A stretch of DNA of 64,000 nt from Phoronis australis (taxonomy: Eukaryota > Phoronida > Phoronidae). The translations under genes and the position numbers were made by a program. The stretch spans positions 457,470 through 521,469 of the forward strand of contig NMRA01000207.1 of assembly GCA_002633005.1 (NCBI GenBank), given 5' to 3'. Positions 45,901 to 57,900 of the stretch are shown here, one piece after another. Position 1 is the first letter of the stretch, and every line of letters begins with the position of its first letter. The notes beneath the pieces were generated by a model. That model saw only the letters and a program-made list of their open reading frames with translations, had not been told where the DNA came from and ran no database searches.

Positions 45901-48900
45901 TATCCTGCAGTAGGAATTCAAATTGTATGCAAAAGTAAGGGCCTGTTTTGTGAGAATCACCCTGTAGTGTAGTTATGTTGCATGAAACGAACAAGCATTC
46001 CTAGTGGTGCTAGCGATGAATCAATGTGCAGTTATGTTCCAGGCAAGGTGGGCCACCATGTCAAGGTTCACCTTCATACAGGGTTAGAAGAGGGATCCCT
46101 CAAGAGGAGTCGGTTTGACATCAGAAAGAACAACATTAGATCAAACTGGTTCTACGGAGACAAACATCAAACTGGCGAATCAGGTAGCACTATGGAATCA
46201 GTTGTTGGGCAGGCATTATTCTAAAACTGGGGCTTGTTTTGTGGAAATTGACTTAAGACTTAAGTCATCAGTTTGGTTTCTCACTCCACAAAGCAATTTC
46301 TGAAATGTCACTAAATAATTTCATAAGGTTGGTAGATAACACATAGATTAATTCTTATTGACACAACCCAAGCAAAAACGCTGTACCTTGGTAGTTTCGG
46401 CTACACACAGCAGTCATATTCGGAAGCTATGGGACACTAGGTGGCGAGTTGATGACACTGTTCCAAATTTTAGACAATAGACTCTCTATTTGGGTGAAAA
46501 AAGTGGCTCAGTTATGAACAGACAATAGACTCTCTATTTGGGTGAAAAAAGTGGCTCAGTTATGAACAGGCAATAGACTCTCTATTTGGGTGAAAAAAGT
46601 GGCTCAGTTATGAACAGAGACGATGGGGGTATAAATTGTCTAAAATTTGGAACAGTGTCATCACCTCGCCACCTAGTGTCCGACAGCTTCCAAAGATGGC
46701 TGCTGTGAGTAGCTGAAACTGTCAAGGTACAGCGTTTTTGCTTGGTTGTGTCAATAAGCCAGAATTAATCTATGAATTTCTGAAATGTATAATGCCGCCA
46801 TGTAATTAAACCACGCTTGAGCAAAAGTGTAAAGTCTCTGAGGATATGCACATAACTGGCAATTCCTGGCATAATGTCTATGGGAATTATTTCTTGACTG
46901 TAAAGTGCTCACAATTACTTGGCTAAACTTTTATTTAGGAGTTGTGAGGTGGGAGCGTAAAACTGAATTTCTGTCTTGAGTCTGAAGACACTGTTCACGA
47001 AACAGTCCACTGGTCATTACAAGGCAGTCCTGAAGCTTTGAATATTATGCGGCTATTTTTGTCATTTCTCAAGTAGCCTGCAGGTGGCACTGAGGGCTAT
47101 TTGGCCCGGATCTGTCCTGGGCAGGGGCAGAAAATGACTGTTTGTTGCCAAAAGGTTTTAATTTTTCTTATCTGTTTTGAGTAACATCAAGTGCCTTGAG
47201 TCAACCACAATAGCCTCCCTTTTATAAAGAGGTAGAACTGTACGCCATTTCTTAATACATTGTTTTCTTAGATAAGCCAAAGTCGCTGAAGTCCCTATTG
47301 ACCAATTTGTAGAACATTGAATGTGGGTGTTTGAATTTTTTCAGCACTGTGAAATGTGACTAAAATTTCTGGGTTTCACTATAGCAACAGATACTGTATG
47401 TTTCACTATAGAAACACATGTAGTGTAAGCATGCATCTTATCAAGTTCATTGTATTCTACAGGTGAGCCAGCCACACCAGTCTATAACACCAGTATACTC
47501 ACTGACCTCTGCATCAAGGATCATGATAGCTTCGTGAGGCAGGCAATAGATGGTGCCCAAAGCGTGGCAGATGGTATTGCATTGCTTAAGGTTTGGCTGA
47601 GACAAAGGGAATTGCTTGAGGTATCTTGAAGTTTCTTTCTTCTGATGAGGCTTTTTTGATAAATCAAATAGTTCTGGAATCCTTATTGAATTTTTTTTGT
47701 AGTTTGGGTTTTATTAGTTGTTGTTACACTATACCTCGTTTAACGACTGATCGTATTTAAGGTATATGAAATAAACACAGAAAAATCAGGAACCCCAACT
47801 GGGAATCGAACCACAGATCTCTAGATTGCTGGTCTAGTGCTCTTACCACTGAGCTACTGGGGACCCAATATCTGTGCAATTAACAAAGAACATATTGATC
47901 AGTTGCAGGGCTAAGAACACATTTCTGGGGTTATCGTTTGGTAGGATGGACTTCTTGAAGTTATTTGCTTGGAGCAGAGCTTTAAATCAGCAAAATTTGC
48001 CGATTCCCAACAACGGCTTCCAGACATCCGATAGTATTTACTGAAATTGAATCCAGTGTCTCAGTTAAATAAACTTTAAATACTCGGCTACTTGTTGCAT
48101 TGGCTTTTAGTGTCAGACCGTTACTGCTGAGGTTGTGGGTTTGAAACCATTTTGGAGCTGATGTTAAGTACATTTGTCATCAATTGTAATAAAACTAACA
48201 ATCTGTGATTGTTTTGTGTGCTTCACTCCTATCAGTTTCTCCTGTATGTCCTTGTAGGCTGGTTTTTCTGGGTTCATTATGACTATGTACGTAGTCTACC
48301 TACTGCAGAAACACAGAGTCAGTGCTGTGATGAGTAGTTACCAGATAATGAGAAGCACGCTGCTCCATTTTGGTAAGTCTCCTTTGTCTTAAGACTTACA
48401 TCATGAGACTGATTGGGAATCGGTTCATTGTGGCTGTGCTGGGTGGTTGTGTTAGGTAATATAGCCCTGTGCATACATGTCAACACCCCCTCAGGTCTCC
48501 ACCTGTGTCGTCTTCTGTAAAGATCCATATTTAAAGAAAAAACATCCATAAGATATCTTAACGATATTGCTGGAGTGCCCACTCAGAATCTTTGCAGTCG
48601 CTGAGGAAAGTCGTTCAAGTGGAAATGTGCTTTTCAAAAAAGTGTTACTTGACTCCGGTTAGCGGGATTCTGGCAATGTGATGTGCACGTGATCAATTAT
48701 AGTGTAATGAAGTGTCACTACCACGAGATAGTGCGCAATATCGTAAAACTCTTTACTGGTTGTTTGTGCTTTCTATGCTTGTATAATGCATTTGTAAAAA
48801 TGCGGTCTTTTATCATTGTGGGAATGAATTATAGCCCCGAATAAATGAAGGAATCCACATAACTTTATTTGTATGCCTGTATACTACATTTATTGAATCA

Positions 48901-51900
48901 AGTCCATATTATTAAAATACAACCATTCCGTTTGGGTTGATATGTCTTTGCCTGTACTGCAATAGTTAGGCCATGTTAAACTCGTGGTTTGTTGGGCCAC
49001 TGAACTCAGTGTGTGAATTTTTGTGTAATTTTGTCACCTCCCAAACTGCGTCACTGAGCTTATCAATGAGAGCTCGGCATGAATGTCATGAACATGCTTG
49101 TGTTTGATGTCCATAGGGCACCCAGTAATGCCACAATATGATGATGTGATATGTGGCTACAGCCATCACAAGTGTGATGATGTGAAGTATGGCTACAGCC
49201 ATCACAAGTGTGCTGATGTGATGTATGGCTACAGCCATCACAAGTGTGATGATGTGATGTATGGCTACAGCCATCACAAGTGTGATGATGTGAAGTATGG
49301 CTACAGCCATCACAAGTGTGATGATGTGAAGTATGGCTACAGCCATCACAAGTGTGATGATGTGATGTATGGCTACAGCCATCACAAGTGTGATGATGTG
49401 ATGTATGACTACAGCCGTCACAAGTGTGCTGATGTGATGTATGGCTACAGCCGTCACAAGTGTGCTGATGTGATGTATGGCTACAGCCATCACAAGTGTG
49501 CTGATGTGATATGTGGCTACAACGGTCACAAGTGCAATTATGGTTTACCATTCTTTAATAACTGTCGAGCAGCGCTCCTACGACTGAACATAATGATCCT
49601 GGATGACTTTGCTGTGGTTGGTTACTAATTTTAGTGCTACACAAGAAATAATCATTATGTGATATCTGGGAAGCAGTTTATTAGCATATGCTCACAGAAT
49701 AATTAAATTTCAAGTAAAGGACAGTTTGTCGGGGTTGTTTTTGATATGAAATTGGTGTACACAGTAATTTGCTTGCGCTTTAATCTTAGCATAGCCTTTG
49801 ATAAAAATCGTGTTTCTCCTTGCCTGTTGACTGACAGCTGGTTGTTGTTTTCAGTAAAAGAAGACTGGACCAGACATGGGATATCACTGCTAACAACACC
49901 TGGTGGCGACGTGCCCTCCATGTCTGATTTCCATGCCGCTTTTCCTGTAGTTTTTGTTGACTTCACAGGACTCGTCAACTTGTGTGCCTCTATCAGAAGT
50001 GACGTGTTCATGCAGGTTAGTGCCGAACGGAATCGTCAGAATTCTATAATAATATCTCAGAGTCAAGTTTGTATTAATGATATTTCTGACGTTGTTTGAA
50101 TGAAAACAAGACTGTTGAGTTTGTGTATATTAGAAGAGTGTAATACTACAACCATGTGGGTTGTAGGTTCAATTGTGCCATTACGTTGATCTCAGAAAAT
50201 CTTCTTTCTCACCAATAACATCGCTTTAAGTTAAAAGTGGCTATAAAATCACATTCTATCACAAAAAAAACATCTTGTGATTCAGACCACTTGTGAAATA
50301 GGTCTCAAATTGTTTCTTAGATTGAAAATGACATCAAGGTTTTGAATGAACTGACACTTGATCATTGATTGAGATCGTCCTTTAGTTTGGCTTGTCATGG
50401 TATGCTTGATCATTGATTGAGATCGTCCTTTAGTTTGGCTTGTCATGGTATGCTTGATCATTGATTGAGATCGTCCTTTAGTTTGGCTTGTCATGGTATG
50501 TCATTTTATTCACCAAGCATCGTCTCTACGTCAAATAAGCTATCAGTTCCTTCCAAGACCAGATGTTAGGAACAAGTTGAAACCAGCCGTAAATGGTCGG
50601 ACAAAATCGAAGGTCAGTTTTTAAGAAAGCGGATTTGTAATACTGTTTTAAATCCTCACTGAAGACACTGTTATTTCAGGCACGGTTTGAAGCCAGCCAA
50701 GCGTTGACCATTCTGGATGAGCGGGGAGTCGACTCTTTTAAACTCCTCTTCATGACTCCAGTCCCGTTCACACAACAGTTTGACCATTATTTGCAGTAAG
50801 TTGTTTGATTGTTAGCCATTGAGGGCCAGCAATGAATGCATTTCATTTTTTGCAGCAAATATTTTCCTCCACAGTTGCTGATTTCGCTCCATATCTTTGC
50901 AAAACCATTACATTTTACCATTTTTAGTTTCCTGAACAAGTTTTACAAAATGTTGCATGAACAGCTATTGATGTTTTTAACCACAAATATAAACATTTGT
51001 TATGACCTTCTGACCCCGATGGTCGCTTAATCACATGATGGTGCACAATGCACAAGGTCAACACTGTTATGGAGAAGTATTTTCTTAAAGAGTTTCATTC
51101 CAACAAACAGTCCTATTCGATGGGATTAAATGACTCCTTAATCTCTGAAAAAAGATTTATACTGGTATGTGGCTTAATTCTGATCAGTTACTTGCTTTGC
51201 TTTATAATTTGCATTTCTTGGTTGTGGCACTGTTCTGTGACTGTGTAATCGCTGAGCAAGCATTGGCAAGAATAAAGTTATGCTTACAGCTTGTTACTTG
51301 ATGATTCTGTACCCGTGAACTTTATTAAGTGTGACGCTGTTTTTACAATTTTCTCATAAACTGTTTGCACGTGTAGCAAGACAATTAAAATTAGGCCAAT
51401 ATCTTCTGGTTAAAAATAAAATTAATGTAACATTCTCTTCAATGTTTCTTTTCTTCTGATTTCCTGATCACGATTTTTCAGATAACATCAATGCAGTGAA
51501 TTTCAATGGACTTTGTTGCTCTGTTCTGTAGTAAATTGCTCTTTGCTCTAGCATCACCAAGACGGATGTACTCCGTGACTGTGTACATAAACTAGATCTA
51601 ACAAAGACGCTCATGGACTATGGTGGAGATCACGTGACCACATGCATTCCCAGCATGCTTCAGTTGGTACAGAAATCGCTAGACGCTCGTGTGACCCAAG
51701 TAACTGTACAGTCTCTCGTGTCAGCTGAGGTAACATTCAGTAATGAATGATGAACCACTATGTATGAAAAACCAGATTAGGTGTTTTGGTTAGGATACTC
51801 ACCTAAAGAATTCTGCAGACAAAAGTTCTCAGAATTCCCATTATGACGGCTAGTTGGAAGCGAGAATAGGTTTCTCTCATGACTTGTGAATCACGGGGAA

Positions 51901-54900
51901 TTAACAGAAAAGTTAGCAAGGCAGATAAAGGAAACCAAGCCCGGTTTTGGCCTATTGACAGATATTAAAAAGGACTTTCCCATCCAGTTCTCTGCTAAAT
52001 GGTCAAGCATGTCAAGGAGAGTTGCACAGCAACTGTGGTGAAAGACCACCCACCAACAACCATATGTTCAATATTTGACGTAAGGAGTACGATATTTTAG
52101 TTCACTCCTGCTTTAATCACTAAATAGGACGCTAATGATGCTTTGGCAGATGACAGAACGAGGGTTGGTTGAAATCACCAAAACAAGGTGTAGTATCCTT
52201 TTAAAGTTACTGTAGCAATTGATGTTGGGATTAATCAGCAATTAAAGTCACTGCAAATCATGTACTGGTCTCAAAAACTGCTTTCATCAAAGTCTTTGCT
52301 CATCCAGGACAAACTCATTTTGTTCTTATCCTTTACTGAAATGGAAATGAGTTCCAATACAGTACAAGCCAAAAGTCTTCTGACAAATTGACTCACACTT
52401 CTGTGTCAAGATGGCCGACTGGAACCCAATTCAATATTTGTCAAGAGTAACTTTCTCTCTTGTCTGGGAATCATGTGGAAATATCAGGAAGTTAATAAAG
52501 TGGCTGAGCCGTTCTGTAATTAGAATTTTGTCGCCCTAATAGTCATTTTGCTGTTAACAGATATAAGCCCTCTCAACTGGAAACAGCATCTTGTACTGTT
52601 AGTACAGTACTCCTCAAAAGTATTTGGACATTAACAAATGACTCGGAATTCCCCATCACAATGGCTGTGCGCATTTCAAAGTTACTGTCACTGTAGCCGT
52701 CTGATGAGCAGTTACTGAAAATTTGAAATACTTTGATTATAGTGTGATAGGTAAGAGGTATTTTGTCAGATTACTTTTAGCCTGGACCGTAGGCAGTAGA
52801 AGTTGGTATCTTGGTCAACAGGAACGACTTGATGCAGTTCTATAATGACTTTCGTCATTGAAATGCAGTCCCTCTATTACATTCCGTCAAGACTTAAGTA
52901 AGACCTGGGCTCAACTGAAGCTTAACGAGTGGCGCAGTATGCCTTCCAATACATTATTATCACACACAGAAATTGTTTAGCACAAAGTTTTTTACGTCAA
53001 TTCCCGTTGTCTCTGGTTTTCAGGAATAAATGTATGTGTGGATGAAAACTAAAATTATGCGATTTGTTTTTTGCGAAAATTGTATTATTACAGCTCTACA
53101 CATTGCTTTCAGTGGCCTGTTAGTCAGGAGCCCCCCAATAGTGGTCAACAGATAGTCATTGGGCTGAGACTGGACCTGGACCAGGCAAACAGAGTGCTGA
53201 CCAAGGGACCTCCAGCAGATAATGCAGAGGTCAGTTGTGCTGTAACCCGCTGCATCAGTTGCCCCACTTGGTGTGATTGGTTGTGCTGTTGCTAGTGGCA
53301 TCAGAATATCAAAAGTGTTTGGGTTAAACTGTGGCAATTTTGTAAAACAAACCTGTCATGCTTCCGTAGGCGCCACAATTTAACCTGAGGTCAGACGAGT
53401 TTAAGATGGTTTCAAGCTGATACAGACTTGTTATTCAGACGAGTTACTGTCATTAAACTTGCCTCAACCCGCTCCTTACGCAAATGGGAAATGATTTCAG
53501 GACTAGAGAAGAGCCAGCAGTTTGTTGTTTGCTCGAGATCAACTCATGAAAGTTTGCCGATCACGACGGGTTATTATATGTGGTAACCATGATCTGATCT
53601 AACAATTAACGGTCACGTGTTTTTGTGCCCAGATGTCACTTATCACATGAGTAAGGAATGGATTGAGTGCTTTAAATTAAAAATGTGTTTCTTTGCTTGA
53701 AGACAGGGTTACAGTCACTTTAAAAGCACACCTAAGTCAATCAGTTTTGGGACTGAAAAACGTGTTTTGGGGATTATTGTTGGGTAGGATAGATTTGACC
53801 AGAACTCTGAAACTGCAAAATACACCGTTTTTTTAGGAATTGCCAATTCTTACCAAGGGCTTCCCGTCTTCAGTAGAATTAAATGAAATCAAGACAGGTG
53901 ACCTTAGTTATTCTGAAACTCTTGGCTACTTGTATTTTTAGCTCTTAGCAAGGCGTGGGATTGGGTCCACTGAGGTCATGGGTTGGAATACTTGGGCTTG
54001 ATCTCAAATGCACACCATTGTTTGCTATGATGTCACTTTACCATAAATAATACCATCTTATGAGCGCCACCATAGGGCATTATGGAAAACTAGAAATACT
54101 AAGTTGTGTTGTTTTAAAGGTTTAATTAACTTTGAAAGATGCAAAGTAAGAAAGCATGACTAGTAACTGAAATACAATGTCTTGCATCTGTTTTGTATTG
54201 CTGGATCTGAGTTTGGGGAATAATGCAGTTTAAAAAATTGTCAACGTCTCATGTCTTTCCATTTTGTAACAATAATTGTGCAAAAAAATAAATGGTGGCT
54301 CCAGAAAAATCTGACACATTGCCAATCAAATGCTAATGCCTCCACATTTATAGACTTGTAAATTTATCTACTTGAAGTTCCAAACAATTCAAAACTGATC
54401 AAAAATGGAAAGAAGACGGGGATTCAGGGTCTTCAGCTTCAACGTATCATCCGCTATGTTTATATTTGCAGGCTGATGACTTTCGCAAATTCTGGGGAAA
54501 TAAATCGGAGTTGAGGCGATTCCAAGATGGCAATATTTGCGAAGCGGTAGTGTGGTCGACCAGTGACATGGCAGCTAGCAGAAGAGTAATTGTAGGCCAA
54601 ATGATAAAACACATACTGAATAGGTGAGTTGTGTCAACTGTGCTCAGGGCTTGGAATTTTCCGCGGAAACGCGGATTTCCGCTTTTTTGAAATGTGCTTT
54701 CCGCTTTTTTTTATAATATTTCCGCGTAAAAAAATCGGATTTGATATGAAATTTCCGCGGCAAATTCCTTTCTTACCGCGGCGTTGCAGACGACGTTCAC
54801 CTCGGAAAGCGGAAGTCTTTATGTTTCGGAGGAACGTAAATTGTCAACATTGCCGGGGCATCTGGGTAAAGCGTGGTCTGATTTTCAATGGCGGCTCGTG

Positions 54901-57900
54901 TTATTGTTAAGCGCGGCGACAAATACTACCGCTCTGCAGCCAAATTTGTGTGGGTTGGGAGTGGACGGGCGAGCGAAAAGGACGCAGACGCATGCTACTG
55001 ATGGTGGTAACGTTTTTTTTTTTTTTTTTTAGTCCTCCCGATTTTTGTCGCGGAAAGGTTCACATTGACCATTTCAAAGGCTGGTTATCGGGCATGATTT
55101 GGGCCGTAAAAGTTTCCGCTTTTTTTGTCATTGGTCACTCCAAGCCCTGTGTGCTGAATAGTCTTACCTAATATGAACTGCGTTTGTGTGAGTGATGTGT
55201 GAAATATGTTCAGTTTTTGATATTGAAAGATGACTGTTTTCCTGTTAAAACTGCACACATGCAATGAACTTGTAACTTGGATGATAGAGGGAGCTACTTA
55301 TTTGCAAGTTGGTTTATACAGAAATATGTAAGGGCTGATCCAGCAAAATCTGTATGGGAGGGGGGAAGGCACTTTTATTTCGTACCCACCGCCCATATTT
55401 TTCATTTATTTCTCCAACCCATGACCCATAATTCTTTAATTATTTTTAATAGGTTAACATATAAAACCCAACACTTGCAAACAAATTGCCTCCAGGAGGA
55501 CCTGTTAAGAACTTAGATGATTGACAGACAAGAACTAGTTGTCTTGTTCAATATTGTCAAAAACTAAAGTAGCCTGTGAGCAATACTTTTGGCAGCCACC
55601 AGGTGTCTCTGTTCACCATGTGTCGATAATTTCAATGAACATTTTTTCAATTATAAGGATCTATGAATCTCAAACTGTCTCCACGAACTCTTTTATACTT
55701 CTATGTCAAGTGAATATTGGAACTTGTTTATCTTACTCCTCATACTTTTTATTTAAAAATCATCAAATGAATTTTCTTATATGTGTTAACACCAGTTTAG
55801 TGTTGCATAATTTTTCAATTCAATAGGACTGCAGACAAACAGTTGGCTCAAATCAAGTTGCCCATGATTTGATTAATGGCTTAGTGAACATATTGCACTC
55901 TGTTCACTGGCAATATGGGCTTTTTTGTATTGGGATAAGTTAGGATATAGGCCAATCCCATTTTTTTAATTTTGAGGGCTGAAGTAACCAACCTGTCAAC
56001 ATTAACGGTCAAAAAATACCACCCATTTTTAATGCATCACTTCTTACAGGAATGACCACCCATAATTTGAGATTTTTTCTGAAGACCACCACCCATGAAT
56101 TTTTATTTCTTCTGCCGTCCCCCCCCCTCCCACACGGATTTTACTGGAACAGCCCTAAATGTTATGAATACAAACACACTCAGGAGTTTATGGGCGGAAT
56201 TCCCACTGCAAAGTCTGATTGAATTTCTGTGTTCGACCCGTGGTTCCGATAGCTCAGGGGACCAAACTGTGTGCACTGTTAGCAGAAGGTCCTGGGCTCA
56301 AGTGCCGGTCGGGGCAGAAATCTTTTCAGACTTATGTTCATCAGGTCATGTGATGTGGCCAACAGGTGGCTAGTGGACCAGACTGTCTAATAGATGTTTG
56401 CAATTTGTGAGTTGGATGACAGAGGGCACTACAGTTTTATGACATGCTAAATTGTGCATCATGAACTGGGGTTTATTCTAATCGTAGGTATGATTTATTG
56501 CATCCATATTCCAGGAAGTTTTAGTTTGATTGCGCCTCAATATAGTCACCTGGGTTGCAATTTGCTTATCAGTGTTGTGATATATTGCACGTCATCTTTC
56601 CAGGCATGCTGGTATACCTTTCAACTGCATGCGCTACACCGCAGATGTTCTGGATATGTTGCTGTCGCTGTACCACACCACCAGATGTCCTTACGGTACT
56701 GGTGAGGAGGAGAGCGCCATGGTTCTGTCCGCTTTTGACAGTCTAGCCAAACTGTTGAGAAATCTCACGGACCTTCCATTGACCTTTGTCACTATTCAAG
56801 GAACTAGCCCTGTATTCCGCCATGCTGAGGTACTGTAATGCAGTCAAACCACGTTTCTATCAAGGGATTAGAAATCCTCTGTTCTATAACCATCTTGATG
56901 TCACTTTATCATACCATTGGACCTTTCTTAACATAGTGTTGTGTGAGGACCATGATGATAAGTGTAATCATGTGGCGTGAGTGATTAAGTTTCGAGTCTC
57001 AATCTCATTCGAGTCTGAGTTTGAAGATAAGATCCTGAGTCGTGATCTTTGTCTATCTTCACTGGAATCTTCACTTAACGTGTGTCCGACTATTTAAGAT
57101 GTTCATCAACTGTGCCACACTGTTACAGGTGTTTCCAAGTCTGCCTGCTCTTCAATCGACAAATCAACACAGTTCACAGCAGCAACTGCCCTCTATTGAC
57201 AGGCCTTGCCGCACTTACACGGCTAGTCAAAAAGGTACGTGGCCACTGACAGTAAATAATTTTCATTAAAAGAAGTCATTTAACCATAATGGATAGGTTT
57301 GCATTATCCTTTGTACGGTATACACTAAAAATAAAGTGACCCGCAATGACGACTGGGCTGAAGCCCATTTCACCGTCAGAGCAGCCTTCCCTGATGACCG
57401 AGAATGATGGAAAGCGACGTTGTCATTCTGTAAGCAGAACTATGTTTGCCATCAAACAATCATTACCAGACACCATGTCATAGATGACATCATGTCATGG
57501 ATATATTCAATGAATAGCGTTTCAATGGTATTTCTTAAAACAATTAGATTTGTCGACCACATTTGTCTTGCCAACAATTTTGTGAGATTTGTCAGTAAAT
57601 GAAGCCAATGATAACAGTTTAAGGTTTATTTAAGGATCAGTAAGTATACTTGGGTTATACAAGCTGACATTCAATTGCCCTGGCACATGTGTTTTCGACA
57701 CTGATCAAATTTCCCTCTAGGCCAATAAATACTGATCATAATCGATTCAGATCTCTGGGGTTGTTTTGAAAATTGATGCGGCGATACGGTATTTCATAGT
57801 TATTCGAGAAGAAAGTCAGGTGATACCTTTTGAAATGAATCATCATTATATTTTACACCATGTAAGCCAATGACGAATCAAATTGGTTTGGATCTGTCTG

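Noticed and set aside
47788-47866. Functional tRNA-Ala gene
   Set aside because: Good A and B boxes, but position 33 is C and the T and acceptor stems do not pair; a rearranged copy exists, so a tRNA-derived repeat is more likely.
49063-49628. Three long Cys/His-rich or Tyr/His-rich repeat proteins (147 to 176 codons)
   Set aside because: All are translations of the 33-bp minisatellite inside NOL6 intron 7, open on both strands because the unit is a multiple of three.
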